A DNA stretch of 5,921 bases from an uncultured Alphaproteobacteria bacterium. GTDB taxonomy: Bacteria > Pseudomonadota > Alphaproteobacteria > Minwuiales > Minwuiaceae. The notes under the pieces are model-generated. The model saw only the letters and a list, made by a program, of their open reading frames with translations. It was not told the DNA's origin and searched no databases. A program made the translations under genes and the position numbers. The DNA is taken from NCBI GenBank assembly GCA_913064755.1, contig CAJYBQ010000236.1, forward strand, positions 1 to 5,921. The letters run 5' to 3'. Shown piece after piece: positions 1-5,083 of this stretch. Each line of letters starts with the position of its first letter. Within the stretch, counting starts at the first letter, position 1.

Positions 1-1342
1 GGAGGAGGGCGTCGCGGCGCGCATAGCGGCCACTGAACAGGTTCGGCGTGAAAGAGGCCTCGCCGGAATCGTTCACGGCATTCAGCAGTCGTGCGCTGAT
101 CGCGTCACAGGTCGCATCGTCGGCCCCGGCGGGGTGGAAGCGGAAATTGATCAGCGACAGCACGCGCGGTGCCAGCATCTCGAAATCGGGCGCAGCGGCA
201 ATGGTGCGCTCCAGGTCTTCCGCCATCGCGATGTGGGCACGCAGGATCTGCTGCAGCCGCTCGACGCCATAGCTGCGGATGACGAACCAGAGCTTCAGCG
301 CACGGAACCGGCGGCCCAGCGGCACCCCCCAGTCCCGATAGTCGATGACCTGCCGCCCCTCCCGGCTCTGCAGGAAGGCGGCATCGATGGCAAAGGTGCG
401 GACCAGCGCATCCGGATCACGCACGTAATGCGCGGCGCAATCGAAGTTGGTCAGCAGCCACTTGTGGGGATTGAACACGAAACTGTCGACATATCCCTGC
501 CCGTCCAGCATCCAGCGATGCTCCGGCAGGATCAGCGCGGAACCGGCCCAGGCAGCGTCCACGTGGAAGAAGATGCCATGCTCGGCACAGATCTCGCCAA
601 TGGCGGCCAGCGGGTCCACGGCACCGACGCCCGTGGCCCCGAGGGAGGCCACGACGCAGGCGGGGCGGATGCCCGCAGCCAGGTCGGCGGCAATCGCATC
701 TCGCAGGGCTTCGGGACGCATGGCGAAACGTTCGTCGGTGGCGATCTTGCGGACGAACCGGCGACCGTAGCCGGCGATCTTCGCCCCCTTTTCCGTCGCC
801 GTATGGGTCTGGTCCGAACAATAGACGGCCAGCGGCGCGCCCCCGGCCAGACCGTTCTCGTTGGCATCGCCGTCCGTCACCCGTTCCCTGGCCGTCAGCA
901 GGGCACAGAGGATCGCGCCGGAGGCCGAATCCTGGATGACACCGTGGAAGCCATCGTCCAGCCCGATCATCTGGCGCACCCAGTCAAGCACCCGTGTTTC
1001 CATTTCCGTCGCCGCGGGCGACGTCTGCCACAGCATGCATTGTGCGCCGATGGTCGCGGTCAGCATCTCCGCCAGCACCGACGGCGGACTGGAATTGGCC
1101 GGAAAGTAGGCGAAGAAGTTCGGGTGCTGCCAATGGGTGATCCCCGGCATGATGTCCCGGTTGAAATCGGCCATGATCCGGCTGATCGGCTCCCCCGTTT
1201 CCGGGGCTGTCCGGGGCAGGGTTGCATCCACTTCACCCGGCGCGGTCCGGGCACGCACGGGCAGGGTCTCGACGCGGCCCATGTAGTCGGCCATCCAGTC
1301 CACCATCTGGTGCGCATGGCTGCGAAACTCGTCGATATCCAT
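1..1342 (-). CDS. PLP-dependent aromatic amino acid decarboxylase family protein (C-terminus cut by window edge)
   Basis: Group II PLP decarboxylase of the DDC/tyrosine decarboxylase family, a cytosolic fold-type I enzyme. About 447 codons are present; the family usually has ~470-480, so only a short C-terminal tail lies beyond position 1. The reading begins MDIDEFRSHAHQMVDWM. Visible motifs are the substrate-pocket HPNFFAYFP (residues 73-81), SDQTH with the PLP-stacking His180, HVDAAWAG with Asp262 for the pyridine nitrogen, and NPHKW with the Schiff-base Lys294. The Asp-Lys spacing (32) equals that of human DDC (271/303). The residue 29 after the lysine, Tyr332 in human DDC, is Phe323 here, which in plant enzymes marks aromatic acetaldehyde synthases. 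The chemistry may thus be decarboxylation to an amine or oxidative deamination to an aldehyde plus H2O2; the substrate is not determined. The start at 1342 has AGGA only 2 nt upstream; an in-frame ATG at 1390 has no SD and is less likely. It is divergent from trxB. Confidence 0.9.
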   Translation of the reverse strand, partial: MDIDEFRSHAHQMVDWMADYMGRVETLPVRARTAPGEVDATLPRTAPETGEPISRIMADFNRDIMPGITHWQHPNFFAYFPANSSPPSVLAEMLTATIGAQCMLWQTSPAATEMETRVLDWVRQMIGLDDGFHGVIQDSASGAILCALLTARERVTDGDANENGLAGGAPLAVYCSDQTHTATEKGAKIAGYGRRFVRKIATDERFAMRPEALRDAIAADLAAGIRPACVVASLGATGVGAVDPLAAIGEICAEHGIFFHVDAAWAGSALILPEHRWMLDGQGYVDSFVFNPHKWLLTNFDCAAHYVRDPDALVRTFAIDAAFLQSREGRQVIDYRDWGVPLGRRFRALKLWFVIRSYGVERLQQILRAHIAMAEDLERTIAAAPDFEMLAPRVLSLINFRFHPAGADDATCDAISARLLNAVNDSGEASFTPNLFSGRYARRDALL

Positions 1343-1383
1343 TATCCTGGCCGCCCCCCTGCGGTGATCCTTGCAGCAGCAAC

Positions 1384-1413
1384 TTGACATGCGTGCGCGC
1401 AATGCGAAATAGC
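1384..1413 (+). promoter_or_regulatory. Candidate promoter of trxB
   Basis: A perfect sigma-70-type -35 hexamer TTGACA lies at 1384-1389 in the divergent spacer. The matching -10 region is poor: AATAGC at 1408-1413 (18-nt spacer, 3/6 matches) is the best hexamer at the expected distance. Transcription would begin near 1420, giving a leader of about 25 nt with the SD-like GAGGA at 1431-1435, 8 nt before the trxB ATG. The -35 is convincing by eye; the -10 is not. Confidence 0.4.
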
Positions 1414-1443
1414 TGGAACCGCCACATCATGAGGAACCCCGCC

Positions 1444-2406
1444 ATGGCCGAGACGATACACACGAAAGTCCTGATCGTGGGGTCCGGCCCTGCCGGGTGC
1501 ACCGCCGCCATCTATGCGGCCCGCGCGGGGCTGGAGCCCGTGATGGTGCATGGGCTGCAGCCCGGCGGGCAGCTGACCATCACCACGGATGTCGAGAACT
1601 ACCCGGGCTTTGCCGAGGTCATCCAGGGTCCCTGGCTGATGGAACAGATGGAACAGCAGGCGGCCCATGTCGGCACGCGGATCATCAACGACATGATCGC
1701 CACGGTGGACCTGGGACAGCGCCCCTTCGTCGCCACCGGCGACAATGGCGACACCTACATTGCCGAAACGGTTGTCATCTCCACCGGCGCATCGGCCAAA
1801 TGGCTGGGACTGGAAAGCGAGCAGACGTTCCAGGGGTTCGGCGTATCCGCCTGCGCCACCTGCGACGGCTTCTTCTACAGGGGCAAGGAAGTCTGCGTGG
1901 TCGGCGGCGGCAACACGGCGGCAGAAGAAGCCCTGTTCCTGACCAATTTCGCCTCGACCGTCTGGCTGATCCATCGCCGCGATGCCCTCAAGGCCGAGAA
2001 CATCCTGCAGAAGCGGGTCCTCAACCACCCGAAGATCAAGTGCGTCTGGAACCACGTGCTGGACGAGGTCCTGGGCGACAAGGACCCGCTGGGCGTGACC
2101 GCCGTGCGGCTGCGGCATGTCGGCACCGGCGAAACGCAGGAAATCCCCATGCATGGCGTCTTCATCGCCATCGGTCATGATCCGAACACGGCCCTTTTCA
2201 AGGGCCAGGTCACGATGGATGCAGAGGGCTATATCCTCACCGCCCCGGATTCGACCGCCACGAACATCCCCGGCGTGTTCGCGGCCGGTGACGTTCAGGA
2301 CAAGACCTATCGCCAGGCCGTGACGGCGGCCGGCACCGGGTGCATGGCCGCCCTGGAGGCAGAAAAATTCCTTGGTGAACACGAGCTCGCGGCGGCCGCG
2401 GAATAG
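1444..2406 (+). CDS. trxB: Thioredoxin-disulfide reductase TrxB
   Basis: NADPH-dependent flavoenzyme that reduces thioredoxin in the cytoplasm; 320 residues, the normal length for the low-molecular-weight bacterial enzyme. Domain order is FAD domain, NADPH domain, FAD domain. The FAD dinucleotide fold is GSGPAG (residues 13-18). The redox-active pair is CATC (Cys137 and Cys140) in ACATCDGFF. The NADPH fold is GGGNTA (154-159), and HRRD (177-180) binds the 2'-phosphate of NADPH. The C-terminal FAD motif is AAGDVQD (280-286). The start at 1444 is chosen because the fold begins a few residues later, as in the family, and GAGGA is well spaced; an in-frame ATG at 1429 would overlap that SD. lsrB follows 86 bp downstream on the same strand, with no T-tract terminator between, so co-transcription is possible. 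This gene pairing is also known in rhizobia. Confidence 0.96.
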   Translation: MAETIHTKVLIVGSGPAGCTAAIYAARAGLEPVMVHGLQPGGQLTITTDVENYPGFAEVIQGPWLMEQMEQQAAHVGTRIINDMIATVDLGQRPFVATGDNGDTYIAETVVISTGASAKWLGLESEQTFQGFGVSACATCDGFFYRGKEVCVVGGGNTAAEEALFLTNFASTVWLIHRRDALKAENILQKRVLNHPKIKCVWNHVLDEVLGDKDPLGVTAVRLRHVGTGETQEIPMHGVFIAIGHDPNTALFKGQVTMDAEGYILTAPDSTATNIPGVFAAGDVQDKTYRQAVTAAGTGCMAALEAEKFLGEHELAAAAE

Positions 2407-2464
2407 GCCTTTCAGGGGGGCCTGGAGAGGCCTGAGTACGAATCTTCCTGATTTCGCTTGTCGA

Positions 2465-2476
2465 TTCCGCGCGGAA
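2465..2476. promoter_or_regulatory. 12-bp perfect palindrome upstream of lsrB, candidate autoregulatory operator
   Basis: TTCCGCGCGGAA reads the same on both strands and lies 16 bp before the lsrB ATG, overlapping its SD-like GGAAGGA (2473-2479). LysR regulators often bind dyads in their own upstream region. The same half-sites (TTCCG and CGGAA), spaced 4 instead of 2, recur at 3514-3527 upstream of the candidate small RNA. Binding by the LsrB protein is inferred, not shown. Confidence 0.4.
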
Positions 2477-2492
2477 GGATATTTTCCCCCCC

Positions 2493-3383
2493 ATGGATTG
2501 GGACAAGTTGCGCATATTTCACACGGTGGCCGAGGCCGGAAGTTTCACTCACGCGGGTGATCTTCTGAATCTCAGCCAGTCAGCAGTCAGCCGCCAGGTC
2601 AGTGCCCTGGAGGAAAGCCTGCGTACGACGCTGTTCCGCCGGCACGCCCGCGGGCTGATTCTCACGGAACAGGGCGAATTGCTCTACCAGACCGCACGGG
2701 ACGTCTTCGCGAAGCTGGCGATGGCGGAAGCCATGCTGACGGATGCGAAGGAAAAGCCGCGCGGCGAATTGAAGGTCTCCACGACCATCGGGCTGGGTTC
2801 CACCTGGCTGACCCCGCGGATTCGGGAATTCATCGAGGCCTATCCCGACATCAACGTGAACATGCTGCTGACCGACGGTGAGGTCGACCTGACGATGCGG
2901 GAGGCGGATATCGCCATCCGCCTCTGGCCACCGACCCAGCCGGACCTGGTCCAGCGCAAGCTGATGACGGTGCATTTCCATCTCTACGCCTCGCCGGACT
3001 ACGTGAAGCGCCGGGGCATGCCGAAGTCGGCCGAGGACCTGGACAAGCATTCGCTGATCGTCTACGGCGACGATACCCCGAACCCGGTACGCGCCAGCGA
3101 CTGGCTGATGGAACTGGGCGCGAACCCGGACAAGCCACGCCGCCCGGTGCTGAAGGTCAACAACATCTACGGCCTGTTGCAGGCCGTCGAGAGCGGACTG
3201 GGCATCGGTGCGCTGCCGGATTACATCGTGCAGGGCCACAGCCAGCCCGTGCGCATTCTGGATGACATCGCGGGGCCGAAGTTCGATACCTTCTTCGTCT
3301 ACCCGGAGGAGTTGCGGAACTCCAAGCGGATCACCGTCTTCCGGGACTTCCTGATCCAGAAGGTCTCCGAAACCCGTTTCTGA
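2493..3383 (+). CDS. lsrB: LysR-family transcriptional regulator, LsrB/VtlR type
   Basis: DNA-binding regulator of 296 residues. The N-terminus MDWDKLRIFH leads into a winged helix-turn-helix, with the recognition helix around SQSAVSRQVSALE (28-40) and the wing RHARGLILTEQGELLY. The C-terminal effector domain spans roughly residues 90-290 and includes STTIGLGSTWLTPRI, ADIAIRLWPP and GLGIGALPDYIV. The N-terminal wording and the place after trxB match LsrB of Sinorhizobium/Agrobacterium and VtlR of Brucella, which control envelope, redox and AbcR small-RNA genes. Unusually, the protein contains no cysteine, whereas rhizobial LsrB is reported to sense oxidants through cysteines. The ATG at 2493 is preceded by GGAAGGA with a rather long 13-nt gap and by a 12-bp palindrome. 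A candidate small RNA with a similar upstream dyad lies downstream. The LysR assignment is certain; the LsrB orthology rests on recalled similarity and synteny. Confidence 0.9.
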   Translation: MDWDKLRIFHTVAEAGSFTHAGDLLNLSQSAVSRQVSALEESLRTTLFRRHARGLILTEQGELLYQTARDVFAKLAMAEAMLTDAKEKPRGELKVSTTIGLGSTWLTPRIREFIEAYPDINVNMLLTDGEVDLTMREADIAIRLWPPTQPDLVQRKLMTVHFHLYASPDYVKRRGMPKSAEDLDKHSLIVYGDDTPNPVRASDWLMELGANPDKPRRPVLKVNNIYGLLQAVESGLGIGALPDYIVQGHSQPVRILDDIAGPKFDTFFVYPEELRNSKRITVFRDFLIQKVSETRF

Positions 3384-3513
3384 CCGGTTTCCCGGCATGG
3401 TTATTCTGCAACACCCCGGCGACAACCTTCGCCTGCCGCGCGGGGGCCAGCATATCCGCGGTTCGCGAGCCATACCGGAACTGCATAACACGCGTGCAGG
3501 GCTTGCCCTTTAT
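3384..3513. other. Noncoding stretch after lsrB, no gene seen
   Basis: No supported reading frame, tRNA or repeat family is visible. The only structure noted is AGGGC-TT-GCCCT (3498-3509) followed by TTATTT. It is a 4-5 bp stem with a tiny loop, and could at best be a weak terminator for lsrB. The strong terminator at 3641-3670 is the first convincing transcription stop downstream of lsrB. Confidence 0.5.
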
Positions 3514-3527
3514 TTCCGCAAACGGAA
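3514..3527. promoter_or_regulatory. Dyad TTCCG-N4-CGGAA, candidate activator site of the small RNA
   Basis: The inverted repeat TTCCG-CAAA-CGGAA is centred at about 3520.5, roughly 50 bp before the expected 5' end of the small RNA, a usual position for a LysR activator site. It shares both half-sites with the palindrome upstream of lsrB. A possible -10 (CAATAT, 3560-3565) follows. The -35 place (about 3537-3542) does not match consensus, which fits an activator-dependent promoter. LsrB is the obvious candidate binder, but this is inference. Confidence 0.42.
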
Positions 3528-3568
3528 TCCCTAAATCTCCACTTGTCGATGTTGCAGCGCAATATCGC

Positions 3569-3670
3569 CGGGCATCCCTGACGCCTCCCTGTTTAGTGAT
3601 GTCCGACGTCTCCCAGACGTGAAGCCTCCCTGTTTGACTCGGCGGGTCGTGCGCGACCCGCCATTTTTTT
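3569..3670 (+). ncRNA. Candidate AbcR/ar15-like trans-acting small RNA with two anti-SD motifs
   Basis: No protein gene fits here, but the plus strand folds into three consecutive hairpins. SL1 pairs 3569-3576 (CGGGCATC) with 3598-3605 (GATGTCCG), 8 bp with one G-U, around a 21-nt loop that carries GCCTCCCTGTTT (3583-3594). SL2 is ACGTCT-CCC-AGACGT (3606-3620). An unpaired linker then repeats GCCTCCCTGTTT exactly (3624-3635). SL3 is an intrinsic terminator ending in seven T. CCUCCCU is complementary to Shine-Dalgarno sequences, so the RNA would block translation initiation, probably with Hfq. One anti-SD in the first loop and one in the linker before the terminator, next to an lsrB/vtlR-type gene, resembles AbcR RNAs of Rhizobiales, which VtlR/LsrB activates in Brucella and Agrobacterium. 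The 5' end is uncertain (about 3560-3572). It could instead be a processed 3' UTR of lsrB. Confidence 0.62.
3641..3670 (+). terminator. Strong intrinsic terminator of the small RNA (and possibly lsrB)
   Basis: The perfect 9-bp GC-rich stem GGCGGGTCG / CGACCCGCC (3641-3649 with 3654-3662) has a TGCG loop and is followed by A and seven T (3664-3670). On the opposite strand the hairpin is not followed by a T tract, so it terminates rightward transcription only. Confidence 0.92.
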
Positions 3671-3712
3671 GTCTGCAGGCTGCCGGATCCTGCCACTGCC
3701 TGCCGACATCAC

Positions 3713-3781
3713 CGGACCGCCGTCTGGCGGACCGCCGTCTGGCGGACCGCCGTCTGGCGGACCGCCGTCTGGCGGACCGCC
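3713..3781. repeat. Tandem repeat A: 15-bp unit, 4.6 copies
   Basis: The unit CGGACCGCCGTCTGG occurs four times without change (3713, 3728, 3743, 3758), then a partial copy CGGACCGCC at 3773-3781. Within the array each unit contributes to a short dyad GGCGG-A-CCGCC. It lies between the small-RNA terminator and repeat B, and shares the core CTGGCG with B. The exact identity of the copies suggests recent slippage expansion. There is no spacer diversity, so it is not a CRISPR array. Confidence 0.95.
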
Positions 3782-3840
3782 CTGGCGTTTCAGGCCCTGG
3801 CGTTTCAGGCCCTGGCGTTTCAGGCTCTAGCGCTTCAGGC
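3781..3840. repeat. Tandem repeat B: 15-bp unit, 3 perfect copies plus one diverged copy that forms the end of the acyl-CoA dehydrogenase gene
   Basis: CCTGGCGTTTCAGGC is repeated exactly at 3781, 3796 and 3811. A fourth copy at 3826-3840 (TCTAGCGCTTCAGGC) differs at three bases and contains the last codons and TAG stop of the minus-strand dehydrogenase gene. Each unit can form a small CCTG/CAGG hairpin. The likely origin is duplication of the 3' end of the gene followed by change in either the coding or the noncoding copies. Confidence 0.95.
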
Positions 3841-4993
3841 CCAGCAGCTTCCGCGCCACGACCCAGCGATGCACTTCCGACGGCCCGTCATAGATCCGCA
3901 TCAGCCGGATCTGCGCCGCCATCTGGTGCAGCGGCAGTTCCCGCGTCATGCCCATGGCACCGAAGGTCTGCATGGCGTTGTCGAGCACTTCCCAGGCCAT
4001 TTCCGTGGCATAGACCTTGATCATCGACACGTCGGTGCGCACGTCCTGCCCCTGGTCGAGCTTCCACGCGGTCTCATAGGCCATCAGCCTGCTCGCCTTG
4101 ATCTTGGCCGCCGCGTCGGCGACCCACCACTGCACGGCCTGCCGTTCCGACAGGGGCGCGCCGAAGGTGGTGCGTTGCGGCGCGAACTCGCAGATCATCT
4201 CCAGCGCCCGTTCGGCCATGCCGATGCACCAGGACGCCATTTCGAGGCGCCGGGTCGAAAGCCGCACCTGCATGGGGGCGAAACCCTGGCCCTCCTTGCC
4301 CAGCAGGTTGGCATGTGGCACGCGACAGTCCTGCAGGGCGATCTCGTAGGTGAAGGCCCCGCCGATCATCGGGATGCGACGGGCGATGTTGAACCCGGGC
4401 GTGCCCCGGTCCACCAGGAAGGCGGAAATCCCGCCCCGTGCGCCCTTCTCCCGATCCGTCACCGCCATCAGGATGGTGAAATCCGCCTCTTCCGCGCGGC
4501 TGATCCATATCTTGGAGCCGTTGATGACCCAGTCGTCACCATCACGCACGGCCAGTGTCCGCATCCCGGCGGGGTCGGCACCTGCGCCCGGTTCGGATAT
4601 GCCGATGGCGGAAACCGTGCCGCCCTTCACGTAGGGCGCCAGGTAGCGTTCCCGCTGATCGTCGTTCACGGTCGCCATGAGCATGCGCAGGTTCGGGGAG
4701 TCCGGCGGCAACATGTAGGGCGTCACCGTGCGCCCGAGTTCGATGTTCACACCGATCATGGCCACTGTGGGCAGGTCCGTGCCGCCGACATCTTCCGGCG
4801 CATCCAGGCCCCATAATCCGAGCTCCCGCGACCGGGCATCGATCCGGGACCGTTCCGCCGCCGTCAGGGCGACGCCTTCACCGCGCACTTCACGTGCCAG
4901 CACCTCCGGTTCCAGCGGCATCAGTTCGTCGTTGACGAACCGCTGCACCAGATCCTGCAACATGCGGTGTTCTTCACTGAGTTCGAAATCCAT
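3827..4993 (-). CDS. Acyl-CoA dehydrogenase, FadE2/ACAD10-11-like
   Basis: FAD-dependent enzyme of 388 residues that introduces the alpha-beta double bond into an acyl-CoA and passes electrons to electron-transfer flavoprotein; soluble. The alpha-helical N-terminal domain starts MDFELSEEHRMLQDLV. The beta-domain flavin motif is GISEPGAGADPAGM (131-144), followed by KIWIS with the flavin-stacking Trp. The C-terminal domain has RTTFGAPLSERQAVQW and RIYDGPSEVHRWVVARKL. The catalytic base is at residue 369 and is Asp, not the Glu of MCAD-type enzymes; DGPxEVH is typical of the FadE2/ACAD10-11 branch. The substrate is unknown. The start at 4993 is preceded by GGGGAGGG, 8 nt upstream. That SD lies inside a 13-bp inverted repeat which could hide it. 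The stop codon lies in the outermost copy of a 15-bp repeat. The gene follows copB by 90 bp on the same strand with no terminator in between. Confidence 0.94.
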   Translation of the reverse strand: MDFELSEEHRMLQDLVQRFVNDELMPLEPEVLAREVRGEGVALTAAERSRIDARSRELGLWGLDAPEDVGGTDLPTVAMIGVNIELGRTVTPYMLPPDSPNLRMLMATVNDDQRERYLAPYVKGGTVSAIGISEPGAGADPAGMRTLAVRDGDDWVINGSKIWISRAEEADFTILMAVTDREKGARGGISAFLVDRGTPGFNIARRIPMIGGAFTYEIALQDCRVPHANLLGKEGQGFAPMQVRLSTRRLEMASWCIGMAERALEMICEFAPQRTTFGAPLSERQAVQWWVADAAAKIKASRLMAYETAWKLDQGQDVRTDVSMIKVYATEMAWEVLDNAMQTFGAMGMTRELPLHQMAAQIRLMRIYDGPSEVHRWVVARKLLGLKR

Positions 4994-5001
4994 CCTGCCG
5001 A

Positions 5002-5046
5002 CCCTCCCCGATCCAGGGAACCGATCCTGAAGCGGATCGGGGAGGG
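5002..5046 (-). promoter_or_regulatory. SD-sequestering hairpin with an alternative anti-sequestor in the dehydrogenase leader
   Basis: On the minus strand, the 5' arm CCCTCCCCGATCC (5046-5034) is a perfect 13-bp complement of GGATCGGGGAGGG (5014-5002), which holds the Shine-Dalgarno of the downstream gene. Between them lies GGATCGG (5027-5021), which can pair with CCGATCC (5040-5034) in a competing 7-bp stem with a GCTTCA loop that would free the SD. The two folds cannot coexist. No T tract follows on either strand, so this is not an intrinsic terminator. What, if anything, chooses between the folds is unknown. Confidence 0.6.
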
Positions 5047-5083
5047 CGGCAAGTGGTGACGGTTCGGAGGCGACGGCTTCGCG

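Noticed and set aside
134..1387. A 417-codon open frame on the plus strand opposite the decarboxylase
   Set aside because: High GC makes long antisense frames. The minus frame shows full DDC-family motifs, while this one shows no domain and is rich in Arg, Gly and His.
1342..2382. A 346-codon minus-strand frame across trxB
   Set aside because: It is antisense to a gene with a CATC motif, two nucleotide folds and the family length; the reading has no recognisable domain.
2405..2433. Two AGGCCT copies after trxB as a terminator stem
   Set aside because: Each is self-complementary and a 6-bp stem with a 17-nt loop is possible, but no T tract follows.
2580..3491. A 303-codon minus-strand frame across lsrB
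   Set aside because: It is a shadow of a complete LysR gene on the plus strand, with no motif or SD support.
3498..3515. Intrinsic terminator AGGGC-TT-GCCCT + TTATTT after lsrB
   Set aside because: The stem is only 4-5 bp with a very small loop and an interrupted T tract, too weak to call beside the strong one at 3641-3670.
3675..3703. GCAGGC / GCCTGC inverted repeat as a leftward terminator of the dehydrogenase
   Set aside because: It has 6-bp arms and a 17-nt loop, and on the minus strand it is followed by an A tract rather than T.
3713..3840. CRISPR array
   Set aside because: The units are 15 bp and directly abutting, with no unique spacers and no cas genes nearby.
3619..4020. A plus-strand frame encoding DRRLA and PGVSG pentads
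   Set aside because: It is simply the translation of the 15-bp repeats. It begins inside the small RNA, has no SD and runs antisense into the dehydrogenase.
3869..4816. A 315-codon plus-strand frame opposite the acyl-CoA dehydrogenase
   Set aside because: It is antisense to an intact 388-residue enzyme; its His/Arg-rich composition is typical of GC-driven shadow frames.
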